Source: Nautilus pompilius (taxonomy: Eukaryota; Mollusca; Cephalopoda; Nautilida; Nautilidae). Taken from it: 64,000 nucleotides of DNA. Made by a program: the position numbers and the translations under genes. Below the pieces are notes generated by a model that did no database searches, was not told the DNA's origin, and worked only from the letters and a program-made list of their open reading frames with translations. Numbering within the stretch: position 1 is the first letter of the stretch; each line of letters starts with the position of its first letter. Below are positions 40,331 to 51,900 of the stretch, piece by piece. The stretch lies in contig JACATO010000978.1 of assembly GCA_018389105.1 (NCBI GenBank), positions 564,501 to 628,500 of the forward strand, given 5' to 3'.

Positions 40331-41700
40331 TGTACTTTTTCTTCTTAAAGAGACTATTTCTAATAATTGCATTTCAGTTTTCATCAAATTCAGAAAAACT
40401 AGAAAAAAATATTGCAGAAATTATAGAGTCAAATTCTCGGAAATCACTTGAACCTGCATCTTTGTATATGTAAATTTACAGCATCTCATTGGTGATAATT
40501 TTTCATGTGAAAATTTATGTCAATACCATGAGATAACAGCATTATTCACAACACAATTAATGATTAAAACAGGAAATTATATCTATATTCAGAGTTAAAC
40601 AGCAGATTAAATTGTTTTTCGTGTGTTGGAACTGTAACATATGAGGTTATCAATATGCTGCTTCTCTTTAACACTGTTAATAAGCATGACAGTCAGTGAA
40701 TTCATATCTACATTAAGTGGAACATTGAATATTACCTTTTGGATTCAATGCAATTGTAGTGATCCAATGGGACATACAATGAAGCCAAATGGGCATACTT
40801 AAAGATGCATGAATACAACTAAAGACGTGTAAGTAATTAATGGTTCACGATCTTTTGATGTCATGCCACCACAGCAAAATATAACATATATACTAGTAGA
40901 TAGATGCCACGGAGGATCCAGAATTTTAAGAGAAGATAACTCTATGACCTACGGTGTACTTCAAACCATTTCGTATTTACTTTAAGATAAAAACAATATT
41001 AACTTGCTTCTGAAGTAGTTTCATTTTCAGTTTAATTCTACTTATTTCAGTCCACTATGGTAGCATCTCCCTTTACAAAGTTGCAAGATTTATTTTCAAA
41101 CAAACAAAGAATATTTTTAGGATAATATTACCCATACAACAGGCACAGTGGGTTCAGCAAAAAAGTATTTACTGTGTACTGAAAAAAAAGCCATAAATTA
41201 ATTTTTGCATTCTTTTTATTTTACCAAAGTAATCTGGATATATTTGACGTATAACAAAACGTCAAACATTTCAACTGACTTTAAAAGTCTACAATTCTTT
41301 CCCGCACATGGATGGACATATTTCTGTCCAAAGACAATTTGTCCTTTCCATGCACCAGTGTCTGTAAAAGACACAACCCTGGTGAGGGAACGGTTATCCA
41401 GCAATCCTGCGCCATGTGGGACCTGGAATTTCCATCTTTGGCAGCGAAATCCCTGATAGACACACCCTTGCCATTTTAAAGACCAGCAGGTGAAAGAGAG
41501 TGAAACATAATCCCAGGTAGGTACTCAAAAGCGTTGGTCCCCCCGCAGGAGTTGAACGTGAAACTGTTCGCGAGACAGTGATGCATCAGTGAAGTGAAAC
41601 ATCAGAATTTTTTTTGAAAAATTGTCCATGGTTTTCTACGACATAAAAATGCCTAGAACCACGTGTGGGGACTATTTACTTGTAAAAGTTTCTGAGTACC

Positions 41701-41706
41701 TTTATT
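41701..41706 (-). terminator. candidate elp4 polyadenylation signal
   Basis: This is the first canonical AATAAA I find on the minus strand downstream of the elp4 stop. It would imply a 3' UTR of about 1.15 kb. Closer variants (TATAAA, GATAAA) also exist, and the CpG-poor zone continues further, so the true 3' end is uncertain. Confidence 0.3.
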
Positions 41707-42853
41707 CTTAACCAAAAACAATAGTCCTGAGTAAAATAAACTAAGATCTGATCTCTGGAAACGTATTTATACATGCGGTCATCCAACATGTACTGATGTC
41801 AATCACAGAGATGCTAATCAATCATTAATGCCAAAGAAAACTATCAGACAAATTTATCATTCACTGGAAATTTAATATCTTCAGTCTGAGTCAATGGCAG
41901 CTGATGATGATAAAGGTGCAGGAGATGAGTCAGGCAAAAGGATGATAGAAATACTTTTTAAAGCAGAGTAGATTATTAGCAACTGAAAAAATATGGGAAA
42001 AATACAATTTTAACATTAAAATTTGATAAAATTCCACTGTTATTATGGAAGTACATCAGTACAAAATTTAGTAGTTTTTCATCTGCATTAGCCATAGAAA
42101 ACCATAATACATGAGGAAGAATAAGAAAATTTTATATATATTTCCACAGTATTCCTTCCAAATAATCTATTTTAAATACACATAATCCTTACTTCAATTC
42201 ATCTGCTTTTGCTGAAGATTAGCCCTTCTTTTTTTCTGCTATCACAAACAGTAAGAGATGTAAAAACGCCAAGGAATCTAGAAAACTCTGAAAGTCAAAA
42301 CCTGACTATCATTTGTCAGTAGTTATACAGCTCTGGATGTGCACAAATGAAGCCACAAAAGTTCATATTCACTACTTTCCCCACAGAAGAAGGTGGTAAA
42401 AGACAGGAGACTAATGTCGTGTGCTATGAGGATTGTACTGAAGTCCGATTCTAATGTCGCCTACAATTTAAGATCTTGGAACGACTAAAAACAAATTCCA
42501 TAAGACTGTTATAGCTTTCAAGCAAGCAAAGAAACTAGAAATGCGATTTCAAACATCAGAATGTCAAGAATAAATCCAATGCAAAAATACGTGTAGGCAT
42601 CATCACTACCCTCGAGGAGTTTGAAAAAGTGAAGCTGGTGAAGATCATTAGACAGCTGAATGGTCTGGAAAAGACAGTTTATACAAACAACAATTTTCAG
42701 GATTTTTCACAAACTTGATTCGTACTGAATAATTAAGCAATATGAAGAATGGCAATACTTATTCAGTGTGTATGCCTGAAGCTTCTTTGATGTTATAAAA
42801 AACAGAAAAGATCAAATCCGACTGGAAACAAAAGTCCGGGGAAATCTTATCAA

Positions 42854-42973
42854 CTAAAAGTCCAGCACATTCCTTCCGCCTAATCCACATCCGGGTCTGG
42901 CTCCTGCTGGCATGATCACATCTTCCTGAGTTCTGCTGGCTGTTTCAGAAATCTCAGGAGGCAGGTGAAGCTT
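42854..42973 (-). CDS. elp4: elp4 coding exon 10, with stop codon
   Basis: After gccttttag the exon encodes KLHLPPEISET and ends CGLGGRNVLDF followed by TAG. LHLPP and the terminal LDF are family signatures. The exon supplies 39 residues and completes a 375-aa protein. Confidence 0.95.
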   Translation of the reverse strand, partial: KLHLPPEISETASRTQEDVIMPAGARPGCGLGGRNVLDF

Positions 42974-45900
42974 CTAAAAGGCAAAAAACATTTTTTCTTG
43001 TTAACGCAAACCACCAAAACAATGAGCATGAATGGGTTAATTCAAAACTTCCCATCAAGCTGAGGTAGAAAGCAATTTAAATAAATAACGATCTTATTTG
43101 ACCTTTACTTCTTTTTTGCGTTTTATAAACCCAACTTACTTCGATGGTCAGTTTCTTACGACGTATCTTGAACGCCCAATCCAGCGTGTCCGGCATGTGA
43201 CACGTGAGAGAGTTTAGTCTGGGTAGCTGCTTGATATTAAAGAGACCTAGGTGGAAAAAAAGTTCTGGCTTTTTACACAGATACGTTTTATGTACCGTGG
43301 TAGACAAAACTTTATGAGCAAATGGTGTGGGGAAGCAACATAAATGGACGTGTAAAATATGTAAAAGCAAATGTGCTGGCCTGGCCATTACACTGAGTGA
43401 AAGGCAATTTCTTGTTTGTTTTATTTTTCAATTGACAGATACATCAAGATGATCAGTAGTAAATATTTTCCATATACTTGTTTTTCTTAGATTGTGATTA
43501 AATTTCATGGTGGAAAAAAAAGTTAACAATGAATCAAACATTCTTTTGCGATCACTGGGATGCGTTGCACCGTCGTTATGCGCACTCTGGCCCAGTTTAT
43601 CAGTCTTCAGCAGTGGTTTATTCTTCTGACTTTTCCTTGTCATAGGAGACTCGCCTCTGTCATGGCTCTAGAGCATCCCCCGCCCTTGGTTCCTCTGTCT
43701 GAGTGCCTACACAGGCCACTCTCCAGCAGCAATGCCAGTAAGGTACCTTGCTCAAGGGTCACAAGTATGTGCCAGCAGCGGGAATTGAACCCAGGACCCT
43801 TAGGTCCTGAAGCCAACACACTCACTACTGAGCCACATTGCCTGGCAATCAAACATTCAAAATGTTGTCGCAAACATCAAAATTTTAGAGATTACATGAG
43901 ATAGATAAATCAAGAAAGCATTACTATTTGGCTGCATGGCCATAAACATCAATTACTGCCTGACAGAAATTATGCAAGGAATACAGAGATCTATGCAAGT
44001 TTTGGCCCAAGTCAACTGAATAAGTTGGAACAAATGATCCAAATTTTGGGGGATTTTTCCTCTTGATAACTTTGTCTATATTGTTTCATCAATTCTCTGT
44101 TAGATTCATATCAGGGCTCTGAGCTGGCCACTTTAGAATGGAATTTTCTAATCTCTGAGATTCTGCTGGATGATGGTAACCAAATGTTTTGGATTATCAC
44201 ATTAAAAAATGCAGTTGCCAGAGAGACAGACCTCAAAATATGGTTCTAGTATATTGATCAAAATTTCCAGGTACAATAAACCTATCCATTATTCCCTAGA
44301 TACAATAAATAAAGGATGTCCCTTTTCAAGAGAAGAAACCCCCATAACATGATGGACCCACCCCAATTTTTCCTAATGGGTTGGTACACTTTGAATGGAA
44401 TCCTTCACCAAGTCTTTGCTACAAATAAGTCCAACCATCTAATCCAAACCTTTTGAAACCTGATTCATCAGACCACAGCAACCTGGCCTTGGAGTCTAAC
44501 AAGGATGGTCTAGTAAACTGATGTCAGACCCTTTTATTCTTCAAAAAAAAAAAGAGTTTTTTTCCTGCCATCATGCCCCATCAATTCAAAATCACAAAAC
44601 CATCTCTGGACAGTTCTCACAGAGATTGGTAGGTGTGTGCCAGTCCATTTTCTCAAGCTCAACTTTCCAACCAGTTTTTCAGTCTGCCACTGCTATGGTG
44701 TTTGATGTAGCCACTTGTTCATACAACTTCCAGGCTGAATAACAGGCGATTTTACTGCATTTCACCAACTTAGAAATCTAGGAACATGAGTGTTTCTCAT
44801 TGCACAACTACACAACCTGAATGTGTTTCATTGGACGCACACTGGCTTTTTTTATCCATTGTAGAACACTAAAATATTATGCATTATTTTACTATTCTCT
44901 TCTGGTTGTTGTTGTTATGAAATTCTTTCATAAAGGAAGAAAACGAAGAATATGCAAAATATTTACTACTGATCAAGTTGATGTATACGTCAATCAAAAG
45001 AACAAGAAATTTCTTTTATATCAGTGTAATGCTCATGCTAGGATGTTTATTTTTACATATTTTACATGTTTTTTCTGCCATTACTCTTAAACATTTGTCT
45101 GCCACTGTGTATATATTTTTACACTTGCAAGTTTAACAATTCACAACAAAATACAATAGAAATATGAATTTTCACTGTCCAGCAGGAACACAACCTATTA
45201 GACAGATTGGAACCCTAGTAACATGCAGCAGCAGAATGTGTATGTACACACAGTCAGATGGAGACAGGCAGAGCCAGTTCTTTCATGAGGTGGACTAGAA
45301 GTCACGTTAATTGGATTCAAAATACAAAAATACTACATCAGTATTGTGTTGGTTTAATACCCGAGAAGGTAGGTCAGTCACGTCGAGGAGGAGAATATTT
45401 ATGAGTTGGAAAATTAATAGAGTTACAAATGGGAACACATCTATGAAGTTAAGATGCTTTCGCCTCTAAATGACTACTGAAGAATATCAAAAGGGAAGAC
45501 CTTAAAGATATTAAAAGTAAACAAATCAAAATTACAAATTTATATATAGATAACCAAGCTTTTGCACTGCCACCCATCTGTGGATAAGTGAACCACTAAC
45601 ACAAACCAACCATGGTAATCTTTGTACAGGGAATTCTTCCTCTCAAGGTCGGTAAAACTCTCCAGCTGTACGACTGTGTCACAGAGCCGCTCAATTCTTT
45701 TGGTAAAGCATGCGTCCTGGAATGATGAGTAAACTTGGTTCAATGAATATCTGAAGGGCTTCCTATTTTTCACTGATGAAAAATTCTTATATACAACCCA
45801 ATAACATCCAAAATGCTTTTGGGGTTTAAAAAAGAGGTTTTTAAAGAAAATATATCATATTTCACCATATTGTTTAAAGCATTTAGTTTAGTTCAGTTTA

Positions 45901-48900
45901 ATAGTTACAAGAAGGCACCAAAGAAAGAGAAAATGGCAATCAAAAAGATTCTTAGACTGATTATTATCCTCACTATTAACTACATCGCCAGTAATTTATT
46001 CCACTCATTAACAATTCAGTTACTGAAAGTAGTTTTTCTTATACCTAATCATGCCAGAATCTTAGCTAATTTGAAATTATGTCCCCCCATCAATAAATGA
46101 AGTTATCCAAAAAAAATTTGCCTCTGTCCAAAAATCCCTAATTATTTTTAAAACTCTACAAACCTATAGAGAGTCAAAACCAAGTCAGAAAGTCAACAGG
46201 GGCCACTCTTTAATGGCTAGTGCCAGCTCTCCAGGCCTACCACAGAGCTCCTAGTGCAGTGATTCTCAACCAGGGGGGGGGGTAAAAAATTACATGGCAG
46301 TGGGTAAATATATCATACCTGCAAATTAAGTATTAATTCTGTAATACACTATACCTGGTCAGCCTGTATTAGAAAAATTATGGCTGGCATGGGTGTAGAT
46401 CCTTGGGGGATGCAATCCCCTTTGATGTAGAATGTACTATCTACCATACCCCCTAAAATTCCTTTGTTTTTGTTAATAAAATCATATATATATATTCATT
46501 CAAAATCTATGAATCATAAAAACAAAACTGTTCATATATTTTATTCCACACGTGTTCTGAAAAAACTCCTTTTATTGTTAAGATTTCATTTAATTTTGTT
46601 GTCTTTTGATTGTAAATAAATTTCCTCTTCTTCTTCTTAGTAATAAAGTTGTTCCATCATCTTTTTTTCTGTGCCTCTATGCTGGCGGCTATACATCTTT
46701 TTGCATGGGAGAAGAGGGTAAATGGCGAAAAACATCGAGCCAAGGGAGTAAATGAGAGAGGAAGGGTTGAGAATCACTGTCCTAGTGAGTGTGTGTGTGT
46801 GTGTGTGTGTTGTGTGTGTGTGTGTTTGTGTGTGTGTGTTTGTGTGTGTGTGTTTGTGTGTGTGTGTTTGTGTGTGTGTGTAAACAACAAAGTCCCTACC
46901 AGAATCTGCCATTTTTAGATGTAGGAGGAAATGGGAGTACTATGCCATGGAAACAGGTCAAAGCCAGCCATTCATTCCTTGCATGAACACCACTTACAAA
47001 TTTGATACATGTAATATTTTTCACCATTCAATATGTATATCAAAATGCTCATGACCTGGGAAAATTCTAGTAAATCTATGCTGAACATTCTTTAATAAAT
47101 CTATAATCCTTTCTCAAATAAGGATTTCCCAAATGCACAGCATATTCAAGATGTCGATATAAACCAAGGATAGGCTTTTAACCACATAATTTTTTTCAAA
47201 ATACATGCACAACTTCAAGATGTGATAAAATAAAATAACTACTCCATACACCAACAATATTTCTAACTGGAGAACATTCTGTAAATGGTAAACGCAAAAA
47301 TACATTACAATAAATAGTTCATCTGACTTGTCTCCCCTTGATTCATTATACTGGACCAAGTACAGAATTAATGTGCAATGCAAAAACAAAGAAATGAGGT
47401 TATATTGAAAATCACACATTTTGTAATAAAGTTGATGCATGCTGTCATACAGTGTATAATATAAAATCTGACAAATTTTCTCTGCTAAGTAATAAATCTT
47501 AACCAGGCGGTAAATCTGCAATATTTCTTTTGTCAAAACAGTTGACATTTTTCTACTAATACCTACCTGTCCTATCGCTATGCATACTTTTATAACTGTC
47601 AAATAACAAGGTAGCTTACCTGCAATAAAGTCATAAGTTCTATTAAATTCTGCCTACCCATTCTCTTGTCTTTCTAACAGTTTGTCATCGCAGTTCAGAT
47701 GGTGGTAGGATTTCAAAAAGAAAGTGAGAGAGAAAGAAATGTCTTTTATTTTTTTTTTACCTGAAAGATGTGTGTAGGAACTGTGACTAAACAAGTGGCA
47801 TAAGCTGACCTCAGAATCGACCGCAGGGCAAAAAGAAAGACAGGTAAGGATGGGTCAGCACCAATACTTGTACTCCTCTTATCAACCCACAAGGGTGATC
47901 CCAGACTGTGAATACCTACAAGTATGAGACAAGCAACACCAAAGTTAATAAAGATGGTGGGTAGTATACAAGAGAGAATTTGTATTCCTTGGAGATGTAT
48001 TACTCACTCCACAACTAAAGCAAATAAGCATCACTAGAGAGGTCTATATTGGTTGTGCTAAGTCTCATCAATGTAAATAAAGTATGGCTTGATTTTATTT
48101 TAATATATGGTTAACAGCTACATAAAACTACACATAAGCTGGCCAAAGATTTAATCTAAACTGGAAAATATATGTACAATATGAGAAAAACTTAATTGGA
48201 AACTGAAGAAAAACTAAGTATAAATGCAAACAAACCATAAGAGAATCACATCCCATTTTTAAAAATGGAATGCTCCATAGTACAGTTGTGTGTTGGTATG
48301 GTACACTGTGATTGGTTGTCAAGCAAACAGTCTGAAAGTCCCCCACCCTGTAGGAGAGTCATAAAAGTATAGACAATGTCGTCACTGTAGAGTGACAAAT
48401 TGTGGTAAATACTATAGCTCCTAGAAAGGAAATATCATGTGACGAGCCCATAAAAATCAAAATCTTAGCTAGTGAAAGATACTTCGTGTTTCAGGATTAT
48501 TTGTTTGCAAGCTCTGAGGATACGTAAAACTGCTACTGATGACAACAGACACAGGTGAAGAAAATCCAAACTCTCAAAAAGTGATGTTAAGAACTCCGGG
48601 GTATGTTCTCTATGTGATAGATAATGAGCCAGCAGAGGTTTCGCAAATCGCCTAGCTGCAAGTACTAAGATAGATATTGGTGTAAAGTGATCTCAATGGA
48701 TGTGTAGCTGTCTGTAACCTTTGGCTAAGGAGAGGAAACAGAATGGCAAGGCTAAAATGACCAGCAGAAATAAAACAACTAGAGGACCAAACATGGAAGA
48801 TGAGGCTCTTTACAGATGAGTCTAAGTTTGAACCACTTGGCAATAACCAGCAGCAGTTTGTCTGGGGATGGATCAGGGTATAACAGTAACTGTACAATAA

Positions 48901-51900
48901 CTACAGAGTAACATTGGGGTGAATCAATACAAGTGGGTGGGGTTGCATGCCAACAAGTGTGTTAGGTTTTCATCCATCAAGCAATTCCCTCAGGAAAACA
49001 CCTCGGTGTAGCAATGATTCATCTTCAAACATGGCAATGATCAAAAGCTTACAGCCGATGCAGTGAAAAATTATCTGGAACATAAAAAGGCTGATGGATC
49101 ACTGACTTGCTGCCTCGGGTTGCACAAAGCCTTGATATCAACATCATTGAGACCATATGGTGTTATATGGCTAGTGAGAAAAACAAAAAGCAACCAAAAC
49201 ACCTTGGATGTTTGTTTTTTTTTTTTTAAGAGCTACAAAATATTTGAAACAACATCCCAGTTATAAATTGATAATCTGTATGGGACAAAAGGTTCACATA
49301 CCAAATACTAATGCGCTATACAATATATTCAGTCTGGTTTTGCATATTTTCTGTAACAATTCAATGTGTATGTACGTCGCACAGTTGAAATTACTAAGTA
49401 TCTCTGCATATCCTGTGCCTGCATTTCCATAATTATTTCTAATACTGTATATTACTAATCAATCAAAGAGTAATTGAAAACCTTAAATAGATGATTTTTG
49501 TTGTTGTTTAAAGTATATTCTGAATTTTGCTTTCATATCTCACAACTTGGGTGAGAGTTGTTTATATATTTTCCTAATAAGCAGAACATTCCCCTGTAAT
49601 AAGTGCAGCTACTCCCTCCTGTTATTAGTAGCTCTTGGAAAAAATGGTTTTACAAGAATTGCAACCAAATAAGCTAGCCTGAGACTAATGACATTCATCC
49701 TGTTCCCCATTAGCGGCAAAATAAGCTACAATTATTTTAATAAGTTTCCTTAAAAAAATTTAATAAATTTCTAATATTAAAACCATTTCATACTGGTAGC
49801 AAGGGCTCATTTTCTGAATATAGTTGGGACTCCCAGTTCAGCAAAGCCTGCTTTCCTAGAGCAAACTAAGAATTACTAGTGAGGAGCCAATACCAAAGTA
49901 ATTCTAAATGTTCCTTCAAATGCTTCCTTTGACTGATAGCATCTGGTGATGACACAGCAATGATTTAAAAGCTGGATATCATATTTAATGTACCATATTT
50001 TTCTTCCATTTTTAAATATCTTAGCTGCTTTAAAAATAAAAATCAAAAAAAAATCATGAGTTATTTCCCTTTTGATTCAAAAGTGACTTCATATTTCAAG
50101 AGTACGCAGAATGCTCTCTCACAAACAAGATTCACAATTCTGGTTCTGAGAAAGCTTGGCATACTCGCACTTTCTGCTAAGTTCTCTGAGCATGCTTCAC
50201 CTCAAACACTATTTTTTTTTCATATTAACTACAACACAACATACCTATACGAAGTATATTTCTTTTGGATGGTTGGCATCTAGTTGCAAACTGACCACTG
50301 TTAATTGTTGCCTGAATGAGCTGTAGTAGTTCTTGATAATGGACATCCATCAGGAGAGAACTGGACCTATGGCCATCAAAATAAATGTTCACAAATCAGA
50401 TTTTACACCGTAAAACAAAAGAACAAACTGTCTGGTCTTTTGTTATAATTCTTATATTTCATTACAGGAAAATAAAAACAAAAAAATCTAAACAAACAAA
50501 AGCGGATAGATGAGCGTTCAAAGAAAAGCTGGTTGGAGAGGATGCTGTTCCAATCCCTTGTTTGAACTGAATAAAATCAAAAGAATGTGCAGATAATTCT
50601 TAATACAATTAAAACAACAGTAACATACTTTCCATCTTTTGCCATCAGATCCTCGGCATGTAGAAGAATCTTATCCACACTGTCTATTAACTCAGAACTC
50701 ATTGACTTTGTCAGATCGTAGTAATGTCCAAACTTCACCGCTGTAGGATTTGACTGAAAGTAGCAGTAAAGAAATTAAAATCTGCTACAACTGCCAACAA
50801 AAATATTAAAAAAACTACATAAAATAGAGATTAATCAGGAATAGCCTGACCTTTCCTTTCTAGAAAATTTGCAAGTAATTATAATGAACTCATTTTTCAA
50901 GGTATTTCCCTGCTATGTCAGTTGGTAACATTTCTAAGGTCACAAGCATAGGACAGGTATCAAGAATGTCACCAGGCTGCTCGTTGAGTGATTTGAAGAG
51001 ACTACAATCACAGTGACAAATCTGGACTATAGGGGTACAGTTAAGAATTTCCATCCCATCTCCACAAGGATTGCAGTTATCGTATTGACTGCATGAGGAT
51101 GAGCTTTATCATACAACAATGTGATACTGTTTAGCAGCTGTACATCAAGTTGTATGTCACTATTGTAGTACTGTGAATTAATGATTTCAACAGACAGACC
51201 GATACCTCTTGAATTTTTTTTCCAATGGTAGAGGCCTAGGATGTTGCAACTACATACTTGACTGTTTGGACTGGAGTGAAATGATGATCACGTGTCACAG
51301 TCTTGTTCAAGAAGTCATCGCTCTCGCCCTCTGATAGCATGGCAAGTGCCCCACTGCAATAACACCACAAAACTGCTTTCTGATCAAAACACCGTTCTGG
51401 AACTCACCAAGAACTTCAGTGAACTTCAGGTGCAAATGAATAAAGCTTTTCCAAATTTTCAATATCACATGCACTGATGTCCAGATTCACCTTCAACACC
51501 GGTAATGCTTGCAGGAGTCACAAAGCCATTTTATAACCTTTTACCTCAGTCAAACACATGTCTGCATGACAGAGATGTATCATTAAATTATACAGGTAAT
51601 CTTTAAATTTCAGTGTGTTTGATATTTTCTTTCACCAGTAACTTTACAGCGCCCAAGACACTGTTGCCTCCCGTGAAATACCTGCTCAGATTGCTTTGCA
51701 TAGCTATGATGTCACTTGATGTCGTTATCAACCCTGCACACAAACTTTCAGTAATCTGTTATTTCTTATGATTTCTAGTAAAAAACTTACAGGTCAACCG
51801 TGAACAGCCCACCTAAACAGAAATAGCAATACAGTACGTCAACATACAAACAGGTGAAAACAGTTAATAATAACAATAATCTCTGATAAGTTTAGAACTC

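Larger units (their letters stand above)
36070..42850. other. region downstream of elp4, no recognised gene
   Basis: To about 36900 the DNA resembles the left region. From about 37000 it becomes AT-rich and CpG-poor like the elp4 introns. A poly-C run lies at 37765-37776. Apart from the weak exon candidate near 40.2 kb I see no gene. Part may be elp4 3' UTR or an unrecognised transcript. Confidence 0.5.

Noticed and set aside
43640..43873. Apparent tRNA gene on the minus strand
   Set aside because: Boxes A and B are present, but the unit is 303 bp with a non-tRNA body and a target duplication, so it is a SINE.
47114..47602. Minus-strand open frame of 162 codons in elp4 intron 7
   Set aside because: AT-rich and Tyr/Leu/Ile-dominated, with no motif and no homology I recognise. 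It lies wholly inside an intron of a well-supported gene.
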